From NCBI GenBank assembly GCA_964614695.1, contig CAZTMB010000004.1:1-64000 (forward strand): 64,000 nucleotides of DNA. Reading direction: 5' to 3'. The position numbers were made by a program, and so were the translations under genes. Below are positions 15,925 through 24,950 of the stretch, in pieces. Under the pieces are notes generated by a model. The model saw only the letters and a program-made list of their open reading frames with translations, ran no database searches and had not been told where the DNA came from. The stretch's first letter is position 1, and each line of letters begins with the position of its first letter. The stretch is from VGXO01 sp964614695 (lineage in GTDB: Bacteria > Planctomycetota > Phycisphaerae > Phycisphaerales > SM1A02).

Positions 15925-17834
15925 GAGGCGGGCTCCACGGGTCGAGCCGATCGTTCCGGGTCGCGCTGCGCTGCCGGGCCGGTGCTGCGCGAGGTGCGCA
16001 GCCGTTCGAGCCGGTGGTCGAGCATCGCGTGGCGACTGAGCCCGGTGAAGTCCGCCGGGTCGTACATGGTGATGGTCACGTAGCGGCAGATCGGGAGGAT
16101 CGGCAGGTCCTCCTCGCAGACGATGCGTTCGGCCTCGGCGAGGATCCGCAGACGCTTCGCCGCGTCGCGTTCGGCGGCGGCCTCGGCGAGCAGCGCGTCC
16201 ACGCGCTCGCTCGAGTAGCCGCGCACGTTGTTGCCGTCGCCGGTGCGGCAGAGGTCGAGGAACGTGGTCGGGTCGAGGAAGTCGCCGAACCAGCCGCCGC
16301 GTCCGATCATGAAGCGCCCGCGGCGAAGGTCCTCCTTGTAGAAGCGCTGCTCCTGCCCGCGGCACTCGATCTCGACGCCGAGCGACTCCTGCCACATCGC
16401 GCGAAGCGCCAGCGACAGGTCGCGGAATCGGCTCGAGCCGGTCGAGTAGAGAAGGTCGATCACGGGGAACGGTTCGCCCGCTTCGTTCTCGACGCGGCCG
16501 TCGCCGTCGCGGTCCCTCCAGCCGGCGGCGGCGAGTTCGGCGCGAGCACGATCGGGATCGAAGCCGAGCCCTCGCGGGCCTTCGTAGCCGGGGATGACGC
16601 CGGGCGGAATGAAGGTGTCGGCGATCGGCTCGGAGAGGCGGGTGACCCGCTCGACGAGCGATCGCTTGTCGCAGGCGAGCGCGAACGCCCTCCGCACGCG
16701 TGGATCCGCGAAGGGATTCGCGCGACCGTCGGGCAGCCGTTCGTTGCAGTTGAAGTGGAAGAAGTCGGTGCCGAAGGTCGAGAGGGCGTGGATGTCTCGG
16801 CGCTCGCCGTCGGAAGGCGCCGGCAGCGACGCCAGCGCGTCGTCGCGATCGAGGCCCGCGGCGATCGCGGCGTCGAACGCGTCGGCGTGGCGATTCGCGT
16901 CGGCGCGGCGTTGCTCGAGCAGATCGGCGCGATAGCCGGCGGAGACGTCGGTGAGCCAATCGAATTCGCCGGAAACAAAGGCAAGCACCGCGGTCGAGGG
17001 ATCCTCGACGACGACCGCCTCGATCGACTCGCTCGCGACGCGTTCCGGATCGCGGAAGTGCGGGTTTCGCTCGAGCCGAAGATCGCGCTTGTAGCGGCGC
17101 CGCACGAGCTCGTAGGGGCCGTTGGAGACGAGCGTCCCGGGCTTCATCCAGGCAGGGTCCTCCTCGCGGCGTCCGGTCTCCGCATCGAGTCTCGAGAAGC
17201 GGTCGATCGTCGCGCGGTGGACCGGGCTGCACACCGGGAAGGCGAGGAGGTTGAGCAGATACGGCACCGGCTGCGAGAGCCGAAGGACGAAGGTTTGGTC
17301 GTCCGGGCAGGAGAGGCCGACGGTCTCGTCGAATCGCGAGAGCGTCCGCTGCCACAGTTCGTCGGCGTCGTCTTCACCGGGCTCGAAGCCCGCGAGCGCC
17401 TCGGCTCGCCAGGCGAAGAACTCCGGGGCGCCTGCGATCGACATCAGGAGTCCCGAGTAGTCCGCGGCGGTGTCGGGCAGCAGCGCCCGCATGAAGCCGC
17501 GACGGAAGTCTTCCGCCACGACCGGCGAGCCGTCGCTCCAACGCGCCCGCGGGTCGAGTTCAAACCGCCATTGCAGTCCGTCGGTCGACGCGGACCAGCG
17601 CGTCGCGACGCCCGGCAGCGGTTCGCCGGTGTCGGGATCGGTGCGCACCAGGCCTTCGTAGAGCCCTCGCGCCATGCGCAGGTCCTGCTGATAGGTCATG
17701 CGCTGCGGGTCGAGCGTGAAGCAGTCCGCCGACTGCGCGAGGACCACCTCGGCCCGCGGACGGCGATCCTCCGCCGCGATCACCGTCGCCAGCAACGCCC
17801 CGAGCAGGATGACGAGTCCGATCGCGATGCGCAC
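15921..17834 (-). CDS. Oligopeptide-binding protein, OppA/DppA family
   Basis: 637 residues, extracellular solute-binding protein family 5. A signal peptide lies at about residues 1-21, then the family start LAQSADCFTLDPQRM, the TRWSASTDGLQWRF block and a VRRAFALACDKRSLVERV helix. It should capture peptides in the periplasm for the OppB permease encoded next. It is longer than most relatives, with insertions around residues 130-160 and 320-345. The GTG start at 17834 has TACACT six nt upstream and no ribosome site. Confidence 0.92.
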   Translation of the reverse strand: MRIAIGLVILLGALLATVIAAEDRRPRAEVVLAQSADCFTLDPQRMTYQQDLRMARGLYEGLVRTDPDTGEPLPGVATRWSASTDGLQWRFELDPRARWSDGSPVVAEDFRRGFMRALLPDTAADYSGLLMSIAGAPEFFAWRAEALAGFEPGEDDADELWQRTLSRFDETVGLSCPDDQTFVLRLSQPVPYLLNLLAFPVCSPVHRATIDRFSRLDAETGRREEDPAWMKPGTLVSNGPYELVRRRYKRDLRLERNPHFRDPERVASESIEAVVVEDPSTAVLAFVSGEFDWLTDVSAGYRADLLEQRRADANRHADAFDAAIAAGLDRDDALASLPAPSDGERRDIHALSTFGTDFFHFNCNERLPDGRANPFADPRVRRAFALACDKRSLVERVTRLSEPIADTFIPPGVIPGYEGPRGLGFDPDRARAELAAAGWRDRDGDGRVENEAGEPFPVIDLLYSTGSSRFRDLSLALRAMWQESLGVEIECRGQEQRFYKEDLRRGRFMIGRGGWFGDFLDPTTFLDLCRTGDGNNVRGYSSERVDALLAEAAAERDAAKRLRILAEAERIVCEEDLPILPICRYVTITMYDPADFTGLSRHAMLDHRLERLRTSRSTGPAAQRDPERSARPVEPAS

Positions 17835-17840
17835 GCGGCG

Positions 17841-17846
17841 AGTGTA
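17841..17846 (-). promoter_or_regulatory. TANNNT -10 element for oppAB
   Basis: TACACT on the minus strand ends 6 nt before the GTG at 17834. A leaderless start is likely. Confidence 0.4.
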
Positions 17847-17892
17847 CGGCTCGCGCGGAATCGGGCTTCGAACGGGTCGATGCGAGAATCGA

Positions 17893-18813
17893 TCAGCCGC
17901 GGGTCAGGTCGGCGAGGACCTTCGCCTGTTCGGCGGTCTTCTCGAAGACCGGCTTCAGGTTCGCCGGCGCCGTGGGAAGCCCCGCCTTCGCGGCGGACTC
18001 GATCGACGCGAACACCGGGCCGAACTGGCGGCTGAAGGCGGCTCGCTGGGACGAACTCATGCGCACGAGCTGGTTGCGGAGTTCGAGCAGCGAGCGATAG
18101 AGCGCCTCGATCAGTTCGGGGTTGCCGTCGGGACCCTTCATGCGCGAGACCGTCGCCTCGAGCACCGTCAACTGGCTGCGGCGGGCGAGGTCGAGCGAAG
18201 CCTGCGGCGTGTTCGGCAGGTTCGCGACGGCGTCGAGCGCCTCCATGAACTGGAGAAGCACCATCCAGTCCGCCTCGGTCGCGGCGATCGACGCGATGCG
18301 GCGCGTCGTGCCGTCGAGCTGCACCGGATTCAACTGCCCGTCGCGGATCGCGGCGGCGAGCAGACCGGCGGCGACGAGTCGCTTGGCTCGGACGGACTCC
18401 TGGGAGGGATCGACCCGGACGACGATCAGTTCGACCGCCTCGGGGGTCTTGAGGAACCGCGCGACCTGCAGGGCGTTGATGGCCCGGAAGGTGTCGTCGC
18501 CGCCGGCGATCGGGGCGAGGGCCGGGACGAGCGCCTCGGAGTAGGCGCGGATGAAGATCGGGGTCGCGGAGGGAGATCGGGCCGGCGAGATGAGCTCGCC
18601 GCGGGCCTGATTCACGCGAAGCGGCTCGGCCTCGGCGATCTGCGAGGTCCACGCGGCGACGAAGTCGGCCATGACCTGCGAGTCGCGAGCCGACAGCGGC
18701 GCCGACGCGGCGACGATCGAGTTGGGAAGGGAAGCGGCCTGCTGGGCGGCGGCGGAGGAGGCGGTGATGGCGATCGCCATCGGAACAAGGGACGCGCGGA
18801 GCAGGTCGAACAC
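17893..18813 (-). CDS. Secreted protein of unknown function
   Basis: 306 residues. The start is GTG at 18813, chosen because AGGA lies eight nt upstream and the next segment is a signal peptide (LVPMAIAITASSAAAQQ). The mature part is mostly helical, Ala/Leu/Arg-rich and HEAT-like in feel, with no Cys. No family recognised. It is transcribed divergently from the TPR protein, and a TTGACA promoter lies about 200 bp upstream. Confidence 0.75.
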   Translation of the reverse strand: MFDLLRASLVPMAIAITASSAAAQQAASLPNSIVAASAPLSARDSQVMADFVAAWTSQIAEAEPLRVNQARGELISPARSPSATPIFIRAYSEALVPALAPIAGGDDTFRAINALQVARFLKTPEAVELIVVRVDPSQESVRAKRLVAAGLLAAAIRDGQLNPVQLDGTTRRIASIAATEADWMVLLQFMEALDAVANLPNTPQASLDLARRSQLTVLEATVSRMKGPDGNPELIEALYRSLLELRNQLVRMSSSQRAAFSRQFGPVFASIESAAKAGLPTAPANLKPVFEKTAEQAKVLADLTRG

Positions 18814-19017
18814 GGTGGACTTCCTGAGGGATCGTCGAGCAGGCCTTCGGACCTCGTCCGGCGGTTCGCACGCGCCGAGCCGAAGCGACATGGCGCCGGG
18901 CGGGCGATCGCGGCGGCTTGCCGCCAGAGATTCGTCCGGTGGCCGGGGTAGGGGTCGAACGGGACCGGCGACGAGGCTCTGGAACCGTCCGAAGTCCGCC
19001 GCCGGACGAAGGGGCGG

Positions 19018-19047
19018 ACGGTATCTGAACCTCGCCGGGGGTGTCAA
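19018..19047 (-). promoter_or_regulatory. Promoter for the secreted protein at 17893-18813
   Basis: On the minus strand TTGACA (19047-19042), 18-bp spacer, TACCGT (19023-19018); read with a 16-bp spacer the -10 is GATACC. It resembles the rny promoter (TTGACAC then ATAC at the same distance). The leader would be about 200 nt. Confidence 0.5.
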
Positions 19048-19128
19048 TGGTCGGCGATCGCAGTGATCCGCCGCCTGCATCAAGCAGAATCGCGAGCGGG
19101 TGCGCTCGCCTCGCCGAGAAGGGTGCTC

Positions 19129-21657
19129 ATGCACGAGCCCATCGACCCGCTCCCGCGCCGCTCCCGCCTCCGACTTGGTCTGGCCGCGATGGTCGCGGCG
19201 GCCGCCCTCGCGTCCGGAGCGGTCGGTTCCGGCTCGACCCCCCAAGCGGCCGCTCCGGAGGAGTCGCCGATCCCCGGGCCGAGTGCCCGACTCGAGGAGG
19301 CGGGTCGCCTTCGGCTGGCGAGGCTCATCACTCGGACCGCGCTTGAACTGCTGCGGCTGCCCGAACCGACCGCCACCGACTATCGCGTGGCCTTGGCGCT
19401 GTCGGAGTGGGCGACGGACCTCGCCCCGGACTGGCTCGAGGGCTGGCGGACGTTCCTGCAGATCGCGAGCGTGGCCGAGTCGGTCGACGATCAGGGGCCC
19501 GAGCGATTGCGGCGAGCCCTCTCCGCGATCGTGCGGCTCGATCCGCGGGACCAGGTCGCGCGGCTTCGTCTGCTGAGCCTCGCGGTCGATCGCTACGGCA
19601 CCGTCGAGGAGCGGGTCTCGGCCTACGAGCGTCTGCTCTCTCGGGAGAACCTGTCGAAGCTGGGCGGGCCGGTGGCCTCGCGGCTGGCGCTGGAACTTGC
19701 ACTGCTGCTCTACCGAAACGGCGATATCGACGGCTTCGCCGCGCGACTGGCCGAGGCGGTCGCGCTCGATCCTGCGAATCCGGCGGCCACCGAGATGGCG
19801 GCGGGATTCCTGCGCCATCGCGTGGGCGATCCGGTCGGCGAAGCGGAGCTGGCCTTGGCCGCCGCGGTCGCGAATCCGGCCAACCTCGAGCCGCTTCAGA
19901 CGCTCGCGACGCTCTGCCTCTCCAACGGCGCCTTCGCCGCGTCGCAGCGGCTCTACGGCCTGGTGCTTCCCCTGATGCCCGTGCAGCGGCAGGCGATCGC
20001 CGAGGCGTCCGCCGGGCTCGCGCTCTCGGAATGGGCGCTCGGCTCGACTCCCGCGGCGATCGCGATCATCGACAAGCGGCAACGCGACCTCGATCAGATC
20101 GTCCGCGAGGAGGCCCGCCTTCAGGATCCGGACTTCGACCTGGCGGAGGCGGACCAGATCCGCGTTCCCCCCAACCGCCAGCTCTCGACCCTGAAGGCCG
20201 TCATCCTGCGAAGCATCGGATCGCCCGAGGCCGACGCGGCGGTCGGCGAAGCACTGCTCGCGATCCGCCTTGAAGCGGATCTGATGGCGCGGCAAGGCGA
20301 CTCGCCGCAGGTTGGCCGCAGCATCGCGGAACTCGCGCTGGAGAGCGTCGGCATGCTGCTCTGGCTCGGCGCCGACGTCGACGGCGCGGTCGGCATGTAC
20401 GAGCAGCTCGTCGAGTCGGTGCGGATCGGCGACTCGGCGCGGGCGCGGATCGAAGGCTGGATCGCCCTTCGCAGGGGCGACGCCGCGAAGGCGGTCGAAC
20501 TGCTCGAGCCGCTCGCCGCGGTCGATGCGATCTCGAGCCTCGGCCTCGCGCAGGCGTACATGGATCTTGATCGCCGCAGCGATGCCGCTCGGCAGTACCT
20601 CGAGATCTGGCGACGCGTGCCCGGCTCGGCGATGGGCGTGTGGAGCCGCGACCGTCTGGCGGGACTGCTTGGGCGCGCGGTGCCTGCATCGCCGACGGCG
20701 GAGTCGCTCGAATCGCTCGTGCGCGGCCTGCCCCGCACCTACGACCGTCTCTTGTCGGAGCGGGAGCGGGCGGTGGGCGTGATCATCCGGCCGAAGAAGA
20801 CGTCCTTCGGGCCGCTTGAACCGGTCGAGGTGGACGTCGAGATCACGAACCTCACGGACCTGCCGCTCTCGATCTCGAGCGCCGGGCCGATCGAGCCGAA
20901 CCTTGCGATCATCGCGAACGCAACCGTGTCGCAGTTGCAGCGGCCGGTCGCTTCTCCGCCGCTGGTGGTGCCGATCTCGGGCGTGCTTCGCCTCGAGCCG
21001 CGCGAGCGAGTGGTCGTGCCGGTCGATCTGAGCCTCACCGCGTTCGGCGAAGTGCTCGACCGGACGGCGCTCTCGGGCTCGACGGTCGGATGCCGCGTGC
21101 TCACGAACTTCCGGCCGGTTTCGGGCGGCGCGCTGCAGCCGGCGGTGCTTGGCGCGAAGGCCGAGAGTCCGCAGATTCGCGTCGACGGCGTCCGCGTGAG
21201 CGCGGGCTGGGTCGAGAATGCGCTGGCGGCGATCGCCACGCCCGACGGCGACGAGGACCTCGTCTTCATGAATCTCCTCGCGGCGGTCGGCGCCGCCACC
21301 GACAACGCGACCGAGGCGCCGCCGGAGGAGTTCGCGACGCTCAACGAGATCTGGCCGAAGATGCGCGCGGCGTGGCAGCAGCTCGATCCGGCGAGCCGCG
21401 GCTGGCTGCTGGCGTCCTTTCCCGCGATCCCCTCGAAGGGCGTCGCGGAGATCGTCGATCTCGCGCGATCAAGCCGCGAGCCCGCGACGGTGCTGGGCTA
21501 CCTGCTCGGTCGAGTCCGCTCGCCCGACGATCCGGTGCTGCTCGAGGCGATGGCTTCGGGCGACCCGCGGCTCGAGATCGTGGCGGAGCTCGTCAGGTCG
21601 CGGGTCGCGGAGACCGCGGCTCGCCAGAGTCCGCCTCCGCGGCGTCCCGGATCGTGA
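19129..21657 (+). CDS. Large exported TPR-repeat protein
   Basis: 842 residues. An Arg-rich N-terminus and hydrophobic segment (LGLAAMVAAAALASGAVG) suggest export or membrane anchoring. Residues about 60-520 are helical repeats of tetratricopeptide type (for example the stretches around VALDPANPAATEMAAGFL and AASQRLYGLVLPLMP). Residues about 545-690 look like a beta-sandwich (VEVDVEITNLTDLPLSI), followed by a helical end. Likely a scaffold for protein contacts in the envelope. The stop overlaps the next start in a GTGA junction. The ATG at 19129 was chosen as the one directly before the export signal. Confidence 0.75.
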   Translation: MHEPIDPLPRRSRLRLGLAAMVAAAALASGAVGSGSTPQAAAPEESPIPGPSARLEEAGRLRLARLITRTALELLRLPEPTATDYRVALALSEWATDLAPDWLEGWRTFLQIASVAESVDDQGPERLRRALSAIVRLDPRDQVARLRLLSLAVDRYGTVEERVSAYERLLSRENLSKLGGPVASRLALELALLLYRNGDIDGFAARLAEAVALDPANPAATEMAAGFLRHRVGDPVGEAELALAAAVANPANLEPLQTLATLCLSNGAFAASQRLYGLVLPLMPVQRQAIAEASAGLALSEWALGSTPAAIAIIDKRQRDLDQIVREEARLQDPDFDLAEADQIRVPPNRQLSTLKAVILRSIGSPEADAAVGEALLAIRLEADLMARQGDSPQVGRSIAELALESVGMLLWLGADVDGAVGMYEQLVESVRIGDSARARIEGWIALRRGDAAKAVELLEPLAAVDAISSLGLAQAYMDLDRRSDAARQYLEIWRRVPGSAMGVWSRDRLAGLLGRAVPASPTAESLESLVRGLPRTYDRLLSERERAVGVIIRPKKTSFGPLEPVEVDVEITNLTDLPLSISSAGPIEPNLAIIANATVSQLQRPVASPPLVVPISGVLRLEPRERVVVPVDLSLTAFGEVLDRTALSGSTVGCRVLTNFRPVSGGALQPAVLGAKAESPQIRVDGVRVSAGWVENALAAIATPDGDEDLVFMNLLAAVGAATDNATEAPPEEFATLNEIWPKMRAAWQQLDPASRGWLLASFPAIPSKGVAEIVDLARSSREPATVLGYLLGRVRSPDDPVLLEAMASGDPRLEIVAELVRSRVAETAARQSPPPRRPGS

Positions 21658-22538
21658 ACCGCGGCGAGCGGGCTCGGGCGGCGCCCGCGCTCCGCGGCAT
21701 CGCGGGCGTGGTGGGAATGCTGTTGCTCGCGGCTGCGGGCTACGCGGTCTGGCGGCATCGCGAGGCCTTGACCGACTCCTTCGTGTCGCTGCGCGATCCT
21801 CCGGCGTGGGCGATGCTGACGCTGCCGCTCGCGACGCTTGCCTCGATCGCGATCGGGGCGTTGATCCTCAAGCGGCTCTTCTGGCGGCGACCCGATCTGC
21901 GATTCACGGATCTCTTGGCCCTCAACGCGGCGGCGACCCTCTTCAACCTGCTGCCTCTGAAGGCCGGCCTCGCGGGTCGCATCGCCTGGCAGCGGCGGTA
22001 TCAGGGCGTCGAGGTCCGCGCGTCGCTCGGCGTGACCGTCGCCGCGATCGGGCTGTCGGCAGGCGCGGTGGCGATCGCGACGTTGGCGATCGTGGCGGCG
22101 AGCCACTTCGCAGTTCCGGCGCCGGCCGTGCTCTTCGGTGTGGGCGTGTTGCTTCTGGTGCTGGCGCCGGCGGCGCGGATCGGAATCGGCAGCGAACTGC
22201 TCTGGTGGCGTCTCGTCGATCTCGGGGCCTGGTCGGTCCGAATCGCCGCCGCGTTCGCGATCCTCGGCACGGACCTTCCGGCGGAGTCGGCGATCGCGCT
22301 TGGCTGCGTCGCCATGGCGAGCGGCCTGATCCCGGTCCTCGGCTCGACCCTCGGGGTTCGGGAGTGGGTGATCGCGCTGGTCGCGCCGAGCCTCGCGGGC
22401 GTCGCGTGGGAGGAGGCGCTCGCCGCGGAACTGGTCGCGCGGGGGTTCGAGATCGTGGTGGTCGCGGTCACCGGCGGAGCGGGCTCGGCGTGGCTCTTCC
22501 GACGAAGCATCGAGCCGCGAATCGCGGAACGCGTCTGA
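21654..22538 (+). CDS. Flippase-like (LPG synthase TM / UPF0104) membrane protein
   Basis: 294 residues with about eight membrane helices. The blocks FNLLPLKAGLAGRIAWQRRY and VLGSTLGVREWVIAL match the conserved parts of the lysylphosphatidylglycerol-synthase transmembrane (AglD/UPF0104) family, whose members are thought to flip or handle lipid-linked substrates. The catalytic LPG synthase domain is absent. Translation is coupled to the TPR gene by GTGA (21654-21657), so the two products probably act together. Confidence 0.72.
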   Translation: MNRGERARAAPALRGIAGVVGMLLLAAAGYAVWRHREALTDSFVSLRDPPAWAMLTLPLATLASIAIGALILKRLFWRRPDLRFTDLLALNAAATLFNLLPLKAGLAGRIAWQRRYQGVEVRASLGVTVAAIGLSAGAVAIATLAIVAASHFAVPAPAVLFGVGVLLLVLAPAARIGIGSELLWWRLVDLGAWSVRIAAAFAILGTDLPAESAIALGCVAMASGLIPVLGSTLGVREWVIALVAPSLAGVAWEEALAAELVARGFEIVVVAVTGGAGSAWLFRRSIEPRIAERV

Positions 22539-22625
22539 CCCTTCCTGCAGTCTTCGAGTGCGGTGGGTCGATCATGTGGCGACCCGAGCGGTCGCGGCGA
22601 CTCCATCGCCCCCGAGCGTGACGGC

Positions 22626-22631
22626 TATTCT
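22626..22631 (+). promoter_or_regulatory. TANNNT -10 element, likely leaderless start
   Basis: TATTCT ends 9 nt before the ATG at 22641; no ribosome site is visible. Confidence 0.45.
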
Positions 22632-22640
22632 CCGCATCCC

Positions 22641-23861
22641 ATGGCCTCGGTCTGCTTCTACTTCCAGGTGCACCAGCCGTTCAGGCTCCGTCGCTACTCG
22701 GTCTTCGACCGAGATCCGTTCTACTTCGACAACGAGGCGAACGAGCGGATCTGCCTGAAGGTCGCGGACAAGTGCTATCGCCCCGCGACCCGGAAGATCC
22801 TCGATCTGATCCGCCGGCACGACGGCCGCTTCCGGGTCTCCTACGCGATCACCTCGACCGCGCTCGAGCAGTTCGAGCTCTGGGCGCCCGACATCGTCGA
22901 CCTGTTCAAGGAGCTCGCCGCGACCGGGGCGGTCGAGTTCGTCGCCGAGACGAGCCACCACTCGCTGAGCTTCCTCTTCTCCCGAAGCGAGTTCAACGAG
23001 CAGGTCGCGAATCACGAGAAGCGGCTGCACGAGCTGTTCGGGGCGACGCCGACGACCTTCCGCAACACCGAGCTCATCTACTCCGACGAGCTTGCCGCCC
23101 ACATCGCCTCGCTCGGCCGGCACCGGGCGATCCTCTGCGAGGGCGTCGATTCGATCCTCGCCTACCGCTCGCCGAACTATCTCTACACGCCGCCGGTCGC
23201 GGGCGGGGAGAACCTCCGGCTCCTCCTCAAGAACTACCGGCTCAGCGACGACATCGCCTTCCGCTTCTCCGACCGCAACTGGAAGGAGTGGCCGCTCGAC
23301 TCGCACCGCTTCGCGAAGTGGGTCAACCAGATCAACGGCGACGGCTTCGTCTGCAACCTGTTCATGGACTACGAGACCTTCGGCGAGCACCAGTGGGCCG
23401 ACACGGGGATCTTCGAGTTCCTCGATGCGCTGCCGGGATCGATCTACGACGTCAACCCCGGCAACAACGACTTCCAGCTGCCGCGCGAGGTGGTCGACCG
23501 CTACGAGCCGGTCGGCATGTACGGCGTGCCGCGATGGATCTCCTGGGCCGACACCGAACGCGACCTGACCGCGTGGCTCGGCAACGCCATGCAGGAGCAC
23601 GCCGCGAAGGAGCTCTACGCCCTCGAGCCGGCGGTGAAGGCCCGCCACGCCGCCGGCGACGAGTGGATCCTCGAGGACTGGCGCAAGCTCACCACGAGCG
23701 ACCACCTCTACTACATGTGCACGAAGTACTGGGCCGACGGCGACGTCCACAAGTACTTCAGCCCCTACGACAGCCCGTACGACGCGTACATCAACTTCAT
23801 GAACGTGATCGACAACATCCGGGTGCGTGCGGGCGCCGCCGAGCCGGCTCAGACGCGGTAG
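22641..23861 (+). CDS. Glycoside hydrolase family 57 (alpha-amylase type)
   Basis: 406 residues, intracellular, no signal peptide. The GH57 conserved regions are present in order: HQPFR (residues 11-15), GAVEFVAETSHHS, FRNTELIYSDE with the nucleophile Glu, and MDYETFGEHQ with the acid/base Asp. Members cut or transfer alpha-1,4-glucan, so it likely processes stored glycogen or malto-oligosaccharides. The last 13 bases overlap the convergent epimerase gene. Confidence 0.93.
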   Translation: MASVCFYFQVHQPFRLRRYSVFDRDPFYFDNEANERICLKVADKCYRPATRKILDLIRRHDGRFRVSYAITSTALEQFELWAPDIVDLFKELAATGAVEFVAETSHHSLSFLFSRSEFNEQVANHEKRLHELFGATPTTFRNTELIYSDELAAHIASLGRHRAILCEGVDSILAYRSPNYLYTPPVAGGENLRLLLKNYRLSDDIAFRFSDRNWKEWPLDSHRFAKWVNQINGDGFVCNLFMDYETFGEHQWADTGIFEFLDALPGSIYDVNPGNNDFQLPREVVDRYEPVGMYGVPRWISWADTERDLTAWLGNAMQEHAAKELYALEPAVKARHAAGDEWILEDWRKLTTSDHLYYMCTKYWADGDVHKYFSPYDSPYDAYINFMNVIDNIRVRAGAAEPAQTR

Positions 23862-24862
23862 TACTCGCGATACCACTTCACGAAGCGCTCGACGCCGACC
23901 TCGACCGGCGTGTTCGGGCGGTATCCGCAGTCGGTCTCGAGCGCCTCGCAGTCGGCGGCGGTGTCGGGCACGTCGCCGGGCTGCAGCGGCAGCAGCTCCA
24001 TCTGCGCCTTCCTGCCGAGGCACTGCTCGATCACCTCGATGTAGCGGAGCAGCTCGACGGGATTCCCGTTGCCGATGTTGTAGACCCGCCACGGGCCGCG
24101 GCTCGTCGCCGGATCGGGCTTCGTGCCGGTCCACTCGGGATTCGGCGCCGCGACGTGGTCGAGCGTGCGCAGGATGCCCTCGACGATGTCGTCGATGTAG
24201 GTGAAATCGCGGCGGTGGTGCCCGTGGTTGAAGACCTGGATCGGCTTGCCTTCGAGGATCGACTTCGTGAAGAGGAAGAGCGCCATGTCGGGCCGTCCCC
24301 ACGGCCCGTAGACGGTGAAGAACCGGAGGCCCGTCGTCGGCAGCGAGAAGAGGTTCGAGTACGCGTGGGCGAAGAGCTCGTTGGCCTTCTTGCTCGCGGC
24401 GTAGAGCGAGAGCGGATGGTCGACGTTGTGGTGGACGGAGAAGGGCAGCGTCTCGTTGGCGCCGTAGACCGAACTGCTCGAGGCGTAGACGAGGTGCCGG
24501 CAGCCGTGGTGGCGGCAGCCCTCGAGGATGTTCTGGAAGCCGACGATGTTGCTCTCGACGTAGGCGTAGGGGTTGGTCAGCGAGTACCGCACGCCGGCCT
24601 GCGCGGCGAGATGCACCACGCGACCGAAGCGGTGCTTCTTGAAGATCGCCTCCATGCCGGCGCGGTCCGCGACGTCGAGCCGCGTGAACGAGAAGCCCTT
24701 CTTCGCCTCGAGCCGCGCGAGGCGGGCGAGCTTCAGGTTCGGGTCGTAGTAGTCGTTGACGTTGTCGAGACCCACGACCTCCTCGCCGCGGTCGAGCAGG
24801 CGATGGGCGACGTGGGAGCCGATGAAGCCGGCGGCGCCGGTGACGAGGACGGGATCGGGCAT
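23849..24862 (-). CDS. UDP-glucuronate 4-epimerase-like SDR enzyme
   Basis: 337 residues, extended short-chain dehydrogenase fold. NAD site GAAGFIGSH, catalytic YASSSSVYG and YAASK (YxxxK). The segment DNVNDYYDPNLK is characteristic of UDP-glucuronate 4-epimerases (Cap1J/LpsL type), which make UDP-galacturonate for surface polysaccharide. It is the last gene of the 31842->23849 unit, 88 bp after the amidotransferase, and overlaps the end of the GH57 gene by 13 bp. Confidence 0.92.
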   Translation of the reverse strand: MPDPVLVTGAAGFIGSHVAHRLLDRGEEVVGLDNVNDYYDPNLKLARLARLEAKKGFSFTRLDVADRAGMEAIFKKHRFGRVVHLAAQAGVRYSLTNPYAYVESNIVGFQNILEGCRHHGCRHLVYASSSSVYGANETLPFSVHHNVDHPLSLYAASKKANELFAHAYSNLFSLPTTGLRFFTVYGPWGRPDMALFLFTKSILEGKPIQVFNHGHHRRDFTYIDDIVEGILRTLDHVAAPNPEWTGTKPDPATSRGPWRVYNIGNGNPVELLRYIEVIEQCLGRKAQMELLPLQPGDVPDTAADCEALETDCGYRPNTPVEVGVERFVKWYREYYRV

Positions 24863-24873
24863 AGGAGAGGTCT

Positions 24874-24891
24874 CGTTCGAACGCTCGAACG
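24874..24891. promoter_or_regulatory. Inverted repeat before the epimerase gene
   Basis: Perfect repeat CGTTCGA-ACGC-TCGAACG, 11 bp upstream of the epimerase ATG on the minus strand. It could be an operator or a translational hairpin. Confidence 0.3.
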
Positions 24892-24950
24892 GGAGATATC
24901 GGTCGATGCCAGACCGGGGATGAGATCGCGACCCTGAAACGTCCGGCCCT

